From assembly GCA_036497945.1 (NCBI GenBank), contig DASXIN010000130.1, positions 1-64,000 of the forward strand: a stretch of 64,000 nt of DNA. Reading direction: 5' to 3'. Positions within the stretch are counted from its first letter, which is position 1. Each line of letters starts with the position of its first letter. Under the pieces are notes generated by a model. The model saw only the letters and a list, made by a program, of their open reading frames with translations, made no database searches and was not told where the DNA came from. The position numbers and the translations under genes are program-made. This DNA comes from RYN-230 sp036497945. Lineage in GTDB: Bacteria; Actinomycetota; Actinomycetes; Streptosporangiales; Streptosporangiaceae. Shown here piece by piece: positions 1 through 6,267 of this stretch.

Positions 1-98
1 CCGGTGCTCGCGCCAGCCGGGGCTGCCGCCACGGCCAGGGTGATTCCGCCCAGAACGAACGGGCTGGCCACGATGGCCATGATCTGTGACTTGCGCAT
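1..98 (-). CDS. Small secreted protein, N-terminal fragment (runs off the window)
   Basis: The visible 32 codons start at ATG 98 behind the ribosome site AAAGGAG. They encode MRKSQIMAIVASPFVLGG followed by a hydrophobic Ala-rich stretch and the signal-peptidase-like ending PAGA-ST. This is a typical Sec signal peptide: basic n-region, about 18-residue core, AxA cleavage site. The mature protein lies outside the window, so its function cannot be given. Two further minus-strand genes with signal-peptide-like N-termini follow within 2.6 kb, so this may be a cluster of small exported proteins. Confidence 0.6.
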   Translation of the reverse strand, partial: MRKSQIMAIVASPFVLGGITLAVAAAPAGAST

Positions 99-293
99 TT
101 TGCGCTCCTTTGGGACTTTGTGGTCGGGCCTAGTGGCCCGCCCGGGGTACGGTGCCCCAGTGACCGCACCCGGGAGCTTATGGTCAGGCCTTCGCTTCGC
201 GTGGCCTACGAGGACGGATCCAGGATGGTGACCGATCCGGACACGCTCGTGGCGTCGGGATGGTCGTAGAGATGGGTCTGCGCGGTAGGAGCG

Positions 294-386
294 CTAACTC
301 GCCACAGCGGAGCCTGCTGTGATGACTGCGCGGGCTCCGGTACCAGCTACCGCTGCTGCTGCGGCCGCTGCGATGAACTTGCGCAT
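294..386 (-). CDS. Very short signal-peptide-like protein (30 aa)
   Basis: The ATG at 386 follows a purine-rich GGGGAGGAAGG site, and the frame ends with TAG at 294. The 30-residue product begins MRKF and continues as a nearly pure Ala/Val stretch ending in GSAVAS, so it is little more than a signal peptide. The MRK start resembles that of the gene at 98. It may be a genuine small exported peptide, a truncated relative of its neighbour, or a remnant. A longer reading from 485 is possible, but this ATG has the better ribosome site. An 11-bp direct repeat array lies about 40 bp upstream. Confidence 0.35.
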   Translation of the reverse strand: MRKFIAAAAAAAVAGTGARAVITAGSAVAS

Positions 387-428
387 TGTTGTCTTGCCTT
401 CCTCCCCTTCATATCTGCGTTTCCTGGG

Positions 429-461
429 TATGGCCTGTATGTGGCCTATATGTGGCCTGTA
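429..461. repeat. Three 11-bp direct repeats upstream of the 30-aa gene
   Basis: Three adjacent units TATGGCCTGTA, TGTGGCCTATA and TGTGGCCTGTA fall exactly 11 bp apart, so the repeats face one side of the helix. They lie 43-75 bp upstream of the start at 386, where a promoter or operator is expected. Binding by a regulator is an inference. Confidence 0.5.
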
Positions 462-494
462 GAGCCGCTGCATGTTTCCTGGCAAAGCAAACAG

Positions 495-520
495 CCCGGC
501 TCCCTAGGTGGGGAACCGGG
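495..520 (-). terminator. Hairpin downstream of the interrupted secreted-protein gene
   Basis: CCCGGCTCCC and GGGAACCGGG can pair, with one mismatch, around a six-base loop. The hairpin lies 30 bp beyond the stop codon at 550 of the minus-strand secreted-protein gene, which suits an intrinsic terminator. There is no T tract, as is usual in high-GC actinobacteria. Confidence 0.45.
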
Positions 521-719
521 CCGCGCGCCCGGGGCCGGCCTGGCGCGGTCTACCGGCCGGCGATGACGGCCAGGTAGCTGCGGGCGGCCGGGCGCCTGGC
601 GTTCACGCACAGCCCCGTCACCCGGTTACGCCACACCGTGTTCCCGGTGACGGCCTGGCACAGGCACAACGCGCTGGAATTCACCGGGCCGGCCAGCGCC
701 GGAGCGGCGGTCATTATCG

Positions 720-729
720 CCACCGCGGC
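720..729. repeat. Target-site duplication, left copy
   Basis: CCACCGCGGC directly abuts the left inverted repeat of the element at 730. The identical ten bases follow the right inverted repeat at 2507-2516. From memory, ISAs1-family insertions duplicate 8-10 bp. Confidence 0.8.
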
Positions 730-750
730 CAGGGGGTCGGCAAAGTCCTC
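730..750 (+). repeat. Outer left inverted repeat of the ISAs1-like element
   Basis: It begins CAGGGGGTCGGCAAAGTC and differs from the right end (2486-2506) at a single position over 21 bases. It resembles the right end more closely than the inner end at 1601, so the outer element has two right-type ends. Confidence 0.75.
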
Positions 751-1129
751 AGGCGTGACGCGGGGCCTCTTCGTCTCGAAGCCAAGATCGGGGCGAGTTG
801 CCAGAGGGCAGTCTGCCTGGCCGACGGAGGGCTGTCCCTCGGCGCTCATGGCCCGGGAGCGGCACGTTCCCCGGTAGCTGCGGTCCGGCGCGTGTCCGTT
901 TCGTGCAATCACGATGCCGCTGGCATCTGGCATGGTGGTCCCATGGCTTCGGAATCAATGCCATATCAGCGAGCGGGTTGACTGCCCTGCAGTTGCTGCA
1001 CCGGCTGCTGCACACTCCTGGCGGACGACGCCGGGACTCATGTTGGGTGCGCGGACTCGGGGACATGATGACACACAGACCGCCCGGGACAGGTGGGAAC
1101 TCTACCTGCGGCAGAGGGAGCGACGACTT

Positions 1130-1579
1130 ATGGATCAACAGCTGCCACTGGCGAACATCATCACCCTAGGCGTGCGTGACTTTGCGGGCGAGCGTGAGTT
1201 CTACCGTCGGCTGGGCTGGCCACACGCATTCGACAGCGACAGCTTCACCGTCTTCGAGCTGCGCGGCGCCCTGCTCGCGCTGTTCGGCATTGACCAGCTC
1301 GGCGCCGACGCTCGCGCTACGCCGGAGCCTGGGCACGGCGGCATCCGCAGCTCGGTCATCATCACGGTGGACCGGCCGGAGGACGTCGACGCCCTCGTCC
1401 GGCACGCCCGCGAGGCCGGTGGCACCGTGACGAAGGAACCGATGGACGCGGAGTTCTTCGAGGGCCGCGACGCGTACTTCGCCGATCCCGAAGGCAACTA
1501 CTGGGAGGTCGCGTGGGGCGCCAGGGACAACCCGGTTACTGCGGCGGCCCGGCGCGCCGCCGGCATCCAACCGAAGTGA
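1130..1579 (+). CDS. VOC-superfamily (glyoxalase/bleomycin-resistance fold) protein
   Basis: This is a 149-residue protein with the paired beta-alpha-beta-beta-beta modules of the VOC family. Module one opens with ANIITLGVRDFAGEREFYRRL. Module two contains the family-typical AYFADPEGNYWEVAW near residues 118-132, where a metal-ligand Glu usually sits. ATG 1130 is chosen because GAGGGAG lies 10 bp upstream; an in-frame extension to 914 has no homology-like content. VOC proteins include lyases, dioxygenases and drug-binding resistance proteins, and the substrate cannot be told here. The gene lies entirely inside the mobile element, so it is a passenger. Nothing in the frame looks damaged. Confidence 0.85.
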   Translation: MDQQLPLANIITLGVRDFAGEREFYRRLGWPHAFDSDSFTVFELRGALLALFGIDQLGADARATPEPGHGGIRSSVIITVDRPEDVDALVRHAREAGGTVTKEPMDAEFFEGRDAYFADPEGNYWEVAWGARDNPVTAAARRAAGIQPK

Positions 1580-1600
1580 GCCGCGGAGGGGGCCCATCGA

Positions 1601-1621
1601 CAGGGCTCCGCAAAGTCGGTT
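1601..1621 (+). repeat. Inner ISAs1-like end
   Basis: CAGGGCTCCGCAAAGTCGG lies just beyond the transposase stop codon, facing the right end at 2486-2506. It is probably the original left end of the parental insertion sequence. It has no matching target duplication, unlike the outer end at 730. Confidence 0.6.
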
Positions 1622-2369
1622 AGCGCTTCATTATTGTCGGCAATGGCCGGGCGGGTCGTCTGGTGTGGTCGCGCAGGACGGCGGCGATGCTGGTAGTTCC
1701 GGCCAGCCGCAGGATGGTGATGGCCAGGTTGCGCAGGCTGGCCATGATCTGCGGGCCGGCCGCGTTGTGGACCTGGGAGTGGTCCTCGTCGAAGTCGATG
1801 TCGCGGCCCAGTGCAGGCGGTCCTCGATGCTCCACTGGCCGCGGATGATGGCGGCGAGCTGGCCTGGGGTGGCCTGGGTGACGCTCAGCGAGGTGACCGC
1901 GTAGCAGGTCTGGCGTGACCACTTTGCCATCGCTGCCGTGACCGGAGCCGCGTAAGGTCTTGCCGTCCACCGCGATCACCCGCCGGCCACCCCGCCCGGG
2001 CGCGGTGCGCCGGGCCGCCCACCGGCCGGCCAGCTCGTCAACGGCGTCGGCGTCCAGCCGCTGCAAGGTCCGCCGGAACGTTGATTCCGACGGCACCGTC
2101 CCGGTGAGCCCAAGCCTCCGCAGGGTGTCCTGGTCAGCGTCAGCGGCCCAGTCGGCGATCGCGGTAAACGAGCGCGCCCCGGCCAGCACCGCGCACATCG
2201 CCAGCCCCAAGATCACCGCCAGCCGGTAGCGTACCCCCCGGCGATGCCGCGGGTCAGCGACCCGGGCCAGCATCGCCAGCAGGCCCGGCGGGTCATCCGC
2301 GGCGTCCTTGGCGAGGTCAGCAAGATGGCCAACAGCAGGATCCATCGGTGATGATGACAGAGCGGGCAT
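1620..2369 (-). pseudogene. ISAs1-family transposase, deleted and frameshifted
   Basis: The N-terminal domain of ISAs1 (H-repeat-associated) transposases is intact: PRHRRGVRYRLAVILGLAM, then VPSESTFRRTLQRLD, then AVDGKTLRGS with the first catalytic Asp at about residue 135. About 100-150 residues that should follow, including the second catalytic Asp, are missing. The next recognisable piece, YAVTSLSVTQATPGQL to WSIEDRLHW, is in another frame, and the C-terminus (RDIDFDEDHSQVHN, LRNLAITILRLAG) returns to the first frame. Family members are usually about 370-400 residues. It cannot be active. Confidence 0.85.
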
Positions 2370-2485
2370 GGTTCCTCGGCAGTGACCTGGCAGGTGTGGT
2401 AACCGCCATGATCACGCCCGAGGGCCGTGCCCGCGCTCCTATCGGCCTGCTATCCGCACGCCACCCGCCCCCGCATCAACGCCAC

Positions 2486-2506
2486 GAGGACTTTGCCGAC
2501 ACCCTG
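2486..2506 (-). repeat. Right inverted repeat of the ISAs1-like element
   Basis: GACTTTGCCGACACCCTG marks the transposase 5-prime side of the element. It is the inverted partner of 730-750 (20 of 21 positions) and a weaker partner of 1601. Confidence 0.75.
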
Positions 2507-2516
2507 CCACCGCGGC
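2507..2516. repeat. Target-site duplication, right copy
   Basis: CCACCGCGGC is identical to 720-729, directly outside the right inverted repeat. Confidence 0.8.
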
Positions 2517-2718
2517 GGCCGCGGCGCCGGAAAGAATGGGAATATCCCGCGCTATCTTCATATGCCCCCTGTAGCGATTCTGTGCAGCTGGAATGGTCCT
2601 GCCGCCGAACCAAACTTAACCAGAGGAATTAACTCCCGGTAAAGCATGGCGACCCTTTTTCCAGATGGGATAATGGTCGTATTCCGGCCGGAACCGGCGC
2701 AGGCTAGGCTGCTGCACC

Positions 2719-3891
2719 GTGACAGACCAGCAGCTCAACACCGCTCACCTGACAACTCCGGCGGGCCGCCCACGGGCCCGGGCGCTCGACGTGCCGTTCG
2801 GCGGGACGCCGGGCCGGTGGAATGCGATCACGGACGTGCCCGGGGTGGAGGTCGGTTACCGGACCATCATCCGCGGCGAAACGGCCCGCACCGGGGTGAC
2901 CGGGATCCACCCGCGTGGCCGGGACGGGGCGCTCGACCCGGTGGCGGCCGGCTATGCGGCGCAGAACGGGAACGGGGAAATGACCGGCGCGGCCTGGGTC
3001 GTGGAATCCGGCACCACGTCGCTGCCCATCGCGCTGACCAATACGCACGCGGTCGGCATCGCGCACGCCGGGATCGTCGCCTGGGCGGTGCGGCACTACC
3101 CGGAACTGGGCGACAACTGGTCGCTGCCGGTGGCCGCCGAGACCTGGGACGGCTACCTGAACGACATCAACGCGCACCACGTTACCGAGGAGGACTGCGT
3201 CGCCGCGCTGGACGCGGCCGGGTCCGGCCCGCTGGACGAAGGCGCGGTGGGCGGCGGCACCGGCATGATCTGCTACGGCTTCAAGGGTGGCAGCGGCACT
3301 GCGTCCCGGCTGGTCAGCCACGACGGCACCAGCTACACGGTGGGCGTGTTCGTGCAGGCCAACTTCGGCGCCCGCCGCGAACTGGTGCTGGCCGGGCGGC
3401 CGCTCGGTGACGTGCTGCCCGAGGATGACCCGCTGAGCGAGTACCGCGCGGCGCCGCCCGGTGCGGGCTCGGTCATCGCCATCGTGCTGACCGACGCGCC
3501 GCTGCTGCCGCACCAGTGCACAGCGCTGGCCCGGCGGGTCACCCTCGGGTTGGCCCGTACCGGGACGGCCGGCTCGCACTCCTCGGGCGACCTGTTCCTG
3601 GCCTGCTCAACCGCGAACCCGGGTGGCTTCAGCCGGTACGGGCAACGCGGCCCGAGGCCCTACGACCAGCTGACGTTCCTGCCGTGGGACGCCATAGACC
3701 CGTTCTTCACCGCCGTGGTGCAGGGCACCGAAGAGGCGGTGGCCAACGCGCTGTGCGCAGGTGAAGAGATGACCGGCTACCGTGGCCACCGGATTCCGGG
3801 TCTGCCCCGCGACCGCGTCGCCGCCCTGTTCCGCGCCCGCGCCGAAGGGGCGCGCCTCCGCGCCAAAGGGGGGCGCCGCCGACTGGACTGA
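2719..3891 (+). CDS. P1-family (DmpA/BapA-like) aminopeptidase
   Basis: This 390-residue Ntn-type hydrolase of peptidase family S58 releases N-terminal residues from small peptides or beta-peptides. Hallmarks are ITDVPGVEVGYRTI near the N-terminus, GAVGGGTGMICYGFKGG around residues 175-191, and GAGSVIAIVLTDAPLLPHQ. In the last motif Ser251 should be the nucleophile exposed by autocatalytic cleavage. Length fits DmpA (about 375). The GTG start at 2719 precedes TDQQ; no strong ribosome site is visible. There is no signal peptide, so it is probably cytoplasmic. It stands alone, divergent from the interrupted secreted-protein gene. The C-terminal Arg/Ala tail runs toward the tandem repeats downstream. 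Confidence 0.9.
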   Translation: MTDQQLNTAHLTTPAGRPRARALDVPFGGTPGRWNAITDVPGVEVGYRTIIRGETARTGVTGIHPRGRDGALDPVAAGYAAQNGNGEMTGAAWVVESGTTSLPIALTNTHAVGIAHAGIVAWAVRHYPELGDNWSLPVAAETWDGYLNDINAHHVTEEDCVAALDAAGSGPLDEGAVGGGTGMICYGFKGGSGTASRLVSHDGTSYTVGVFVQANFGARRELVLAGRPLGDVLPEDDPLSEYRAAPPGAGSVIAIVLTDAPLLPHQCTALARRVTLGLARTGTAGSHSSGDLFLACSTANPGGFSRYGQRGPRPYDQLTFLPWDAIDPFFTAVVQGTEEAVANALCAGEEMTGYRGHRIPGLPRDRVAALFRARAEGARLRAKGGRRRLD

Positions 3892-3912
3892 CGAGCGAGG
3901 AACGAGCGAGGA

Positions 3913-4052
3913 GGGAAGTCGGCGGGTCCAAGCCCCCCGGAGGCGCAAGGGCGCAGAGCGGGAAGTCGGCGGATCAAAGCGCCCCGGAGGCGCAAAGGGA
4001 GCAGAGCGGGAAGTCGGCGGGTATAAGCCCCCCGGAGGCGCAAGGCAAGAGA
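3913..4052. repeat. Three tandem 47/48-bp repeats
   Basis: Copies start at 3913, 3960 and 4008, each opening GGGAAGTCGGCGG, continuing with AAGC(C/G)CCCCGGAGGCGCAA and ending in GCAGAGC (the last copy decays). They lie between convergent genes. Each unit contains CCCCGGAGG, which can fold back. There are no unique spacers, so this is a minisatellite rather than CRISPR. Confidence 0.75.
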
Positions 4053-4130
4053 GTCCCGGCCAGACCCAGCGCGGCCGCCGGATCTGGGGCGGCCGATTCT
4101 GGGCTGGCCGGGACTCACCGGCGTCCCTGG

Positions 4131-4772
4131 TCAGTACCAGCCGTAGTCCAGTTCGTGGTACCAGGCGCGGCGCGGGTACCCGTACCGGCTCTTGATGTAG
4201 CGCAGCCCCCAGCGGATCTGGGTGGTGGCGTTGCTCCGCCAGTTGCTGCCCGCGCTGGCCATCTTGCTGCCTGGCACGGCCTGCGGGATCCCGTACGCGC
4301 CCGAGGACGGGTTGTAGGCGTACTTGTTCCAGCTGCTCTCCCGGTTCCACAGCTTGTCCAGCGGGGTGAACTGCCGGGCGCCCCAGCCGAAGCGGCCGAG
4401 CATGTTGCGCGCGGTCTGCCGGGCCGCCCTGGCCGCCGCGGTGGCCGCCGCGTCCAGCCGGGCGGTTGGCCGGGCGGCGCTGCCGTGCCTGATCACGATG
4501 GTCAGGTGCGCGCCGGTGATGGCCGGGGTCGGGGTCATCCCCGTGGTTGGGGATAGAGCGCTGGCTGGGCCGGCGTCGCGGGTGACCGTGGTTAGGTTGG
4601 CCGCCTTGGCCTGCGCGCTCGCTGAGCCCAGGCCGCTCAGCGAGCCAGCCGCGGGGCCGGCGGTGGCGAGTGCTGCGGCCGTGACGGCAGCCGTGGCGAC
4701 GGCTGTGCCCGCCGCGGTCAGCGCAGCTTTGACGGTAGTGGATTTACGGTTAGGCGTCCTGGTCAGGGACAA
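4131..4772 (-). CDS. Secreted lytic transglycosylase-like cell-wall hydrolase (paralogue 1)
   Basis: The product is 213 residues. An Ala-rich export signal covers about residues 15-43 and a variable linker follows. The C-terminal lysozyme-like domain contains FGWGARQFTPLDKLWNRES (catalytic Glu about 145), NPSSGAYGIPQAVPGSKMA and TQIRWGLRYIKSRYG. These match the transglycosylase-like domain of actinobacterial cell-wall hydrolases and aggregation-promoting factors. The start is TTG 4772, six bases after GAGGG; the paralogue at 5818 has the same RBS-TTG-TCC-CT arrangement. It probably trims peptidoglycan outside the membrane. The 5-prime leader is conserved with that of the paralogue. Confidence 0.85.
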   Translation of the reverse strand: MSLTRTPNRKSTTVKAALTAAGTAVATAAVTAAALATAGPAAGSLSGLGSASAQAKAANLTTVTRDAGPASALSPTTGMTPTPAITGAHLTIVIRHGSAARPTARLDAAATAAARAARQTARNMLGRFGWGARQFTPLDKLWNRESSWNKYAYNPSSGAYGIPQAVPGSKMASAGSNWRSNATTQIRWGLRYIKSRYGYPRRAWYHELDYGWY

Positions 4773-5018
4773 GATGAACCCTCGGTCGGGCGCGGTTGAG
4801 ACGTGCGCTCGGCTTCCACCCGGAACACGGGCCAGCCGTCATCAGGAATGCGATGCCGGGCTGGCGGTGGCGTGCGGACGTGACGCGGGGACAAGGCGCC
4901 GGGCGGCTCGGAGGCGGCCCATCACGCACACGGGGTGCTTGCCGGTCCACCCTGCCGGAATCCTGACCTTAATTATCCTAAATCGGGATAAAGGACAGTA
5001 TGAAATACGTCACACCCG
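4773..5018 (-). promoter_or_regulatory. Conserved promoter and leader of transglycosylase paralogue 1
   Basis: Read on the minus strand, this region shares ordered blocks with 5819-6056. They are TATTTCATAC with TTATCCCG (promoter side), GCAAGCACCCCG, CGTGATGG with CCGCC, CCCGGCGCC, CACGTCC, ACGCCAC, and CCAGCC pairing with CTGACGGCTGG-type sequence. GGGTGG follows, then the RBS-TTG. Conservation in untranslated DNA between diverged paralogues suggests a structured regulatory RNA. c-di-AMP (ydaO) switches precede such genes in actinobacteria, but I cannot find their usual GGGGUGAAUC core. Confidence 0.55.
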
Positions 5019-5080
5019 GGCTGAGCAGCGGCCGCCCTCGGGGGGGTCGAGGACGGCCGCTGCAGCTCGGTGGGCCGGTC

Positions 5081-5818
5081 CTAGTACCAGCCGTCGGCCT
5101 GCTCGTGCGACCAGGCCGCGCACGGTGAGCCGTAGCTGGACTGGATGTAGCCGAGGCCCCAGCGGATCTGGGTGGCCGCGCTGGTCTGCCAGTCAGCGCC
5201 GGCGCTGGCCATTTTGCTGCCCGGCAGCGCCTGCGGGATGCCGTACGCGCCCGAGGTCGGGTTGCTTGCCGTAACGTTCCACCCGCTCTCCTGGTTCCAC
5301 AGCGGTTGCAGGCAGCTGAACTGCGAGCTGGACCAGCCGAACGAGCCGAGCATGCTCTGTGCGATCTGCTGCGGATCGCCCTGCGGGGTGGCGGCGGAAG
5401 CCGCCGAGCTACTGGACTGAGCGGCCTGTCGGGCCGCGGCGGCCTTGGCCTTGGCTGCAGCTGCTGCCTTGGCGGCCGCGGCCGCCTTGGCCGCCGCCCG
5501 GGCCTGGGCCGCCTTCCTGGCCTTGGCCTGCGCGGCCTGCCGCAGCTGGGCCTGCAGCGCCGCGGCCTGGACGGCCCGGAGCTGGTGCGATGTATCCGCC
5601 TGCACGGTCTGCGGGGCGACCGAGCGGGCGGAGGCGTGCGATCCGGCGAACGCCGCGGCGTCGGCCAGGTTGCCCGGCGAGCCGGATGACCCGGGCCAGG
5701 CGGCGGTGGTGCCGGCCACTAGGCCCGCCACGGCCAGCGCCGAGCCCGCGCTGATCAGCGTGGCCTTGGTGTGCTTGTGGGGTTTGCGATGAGTAGGAGT
5801 CCGTCGGCTGAGGGACAA
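5081..5818 (-). CDS. Secreted lytic transglycosylase-like cell-wall hydrolase (paralogue 2)
   Basis: The product is about 245 residues. It has an export signal near residues 22-45 and an Ala/Lys/Gln-rich, probably helical segment over about residues 86-134. The C-terminal domain matches paralogue 1: FGWSSSQFSCLQPLWNQES (catalytic Glu about 177), NPTSGAYGIPQALPGSKMA and TQIRWGLGYIQSSYG. Two cysteines in this domain (FSCLQ, GSPCAAW) could form a disulphide absent from paralogue 1. TTG 5818 is chosen over TTG 5824 because AAAGG then sits six bases upstream, as in the paralogue. The Ala/Lys stalk may cross the wall. Confidence 0.85.
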   Translation of the reverse strand: MSLSRRTPTHRKPHKHTKATLISAGSALAVAGLVAGTTAAWPGSSGSPGNLADAAAFAGSHASARSVAPQTVQADTSHQLRAVQAAALQAQLRQAAQAKARKAAQARAAAKAAAAAKAAAAAKAKAAAARQAAQSSSSAASAATPQGDPQQIAQSMLGSFGWSSSQFSCLQPLWNQESGWNVTASNPTSGAYGIPQALPGSKMASAGADWQTSAATQIRWGLGYIQSSYGSPCAAWSHEQADGWY

Positions 5819-6056
5819 AATCAACCTTTGCTCAGGCGCGTTCGCGCCATCCGGTTACCACCCAGGGCACAGAACCAGCCGTCAGGACGAGGGCTGGCCA
5901 GTGGCGTAAGGACGTGGCGCGGGGGCAGGGCGCCGGGCCGCGGAGAGTCGGCGGCCATCACGTACGCGGGGTGCTTGCGGCCACCCACAATGCCGAAGAT
6001 CACCAATCCGGCCGCCGAAACCCGGGATAACGGCCGTATGAAAAACCTCACACCAA
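5819..6056 (-). promoter_or_regulatory. Conserved promoter and leader of transglycosylase paralogue 2
   Basis: This region carries the same ordered blocks as 4773-5018, including TTATCCCG, GCAAGCACCCCGCGTACGTG and CACGTCC. A clear hairpin CCAGCC-CTCGTCCTGAC-GGCTGG is present. A 94-residue frame crosses it but has no homologue in the other copy. The adjacent 6057-6267 shows no gene or signal that I can support. Confidence 0.55.
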
Positions 6057-6267
6057 ATACCCGCTTGGCCCGATTACCTGCCCTTTTGCGCAGTTTGTCG
6101 AGCATGCGACACGCTCCGCCGGCCCGGCCGCCCCGCCACTCTTCACCCCGGATGACGGTAAAATGTCAGTTTTGCCGCTTTTGTCCCCGTAGCTTGGCTT
6201 GGGGGTGATAAGAGCCGTTGGTCCGGCCGGTGGCCGGTGGGCCGCCGGGTCAGTGTCAGGGTCAGGG

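Larger units (their letters stand above)
730..2506. mobile_element. ISAs1-like element carrying a glyoxalase-fold passenger gene
   Basis: The ends are inverted repeats beginning CAGGGGGTCGGCAAAGTC (left) and CAGGGTGTCGGCAAAGTC (right, read inward). They match at 20 of 21 positions and are flanked by a perfect 10-bp direct repeat. The right half holds a frameshifted ISAs1-type transposase with its own inner end at 1601, and the left half holds an intact VOC-family gene. The element therefore looks like a transposon that gained a passenger and lost its own transposase, so it must have moved with help in trans or before the decay. It interrupts a secreted-protein gene. Confidence 0.75.
550..2561 (-). 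pseudogene. Small cysteine-containing secreted protein, split by a mobile element
   Basis: The two halves lie at 2561-2507 (N-terminus) and 719-550 (C-terminus). Removing 730-2506 and one copy of the 10-bp target duplication joins them in frame into a 73-residue protein. It opens with an excellent signal peptide, MKIARDIPILSGAAAAAVA, ending at PALA-GP. The mature part of about 45 residues has three cysteines in CLC and GLC motifs. The restored ATG at 2561 has a GGGGG ribosome site, and a terminator-like hairpin follows the stop. I do not recognise the family. The gene is broken here by the insertion, but the reading frame has not otherwise decayed, so the insertion is probably recent. Confidence 0.7.

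Noticed and set aside
1601..2506. Taking the IS boundaries as 1601-2506
   Set aside because: The inner end has no target duplication, whereas 730 and 2506 have stronger inverted repeats, a perfect duplication and restore a reading frame when removed.
3913..4052. CRISPR array
   Set aside because: The repeats are contiguous, with no unique spacers and no cas genes.
4773..6056. ydaO (c-di-AMP) riboswitch call for the two transglycosylase leaders
   Set aside because: The gene context fits, but I cannot find the conserved GGGGUGAAUC core or the usual closing motif, so I report only a conserved leader.
5821..6105. 94-codon minus-strand frame upstream of transglycosylase paralogue 2
   Set aside because: It covers the conserved leader, and the equivalent region of the other paralogue has no matching frame. 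It is better explained as untranslated regulatory DNA.
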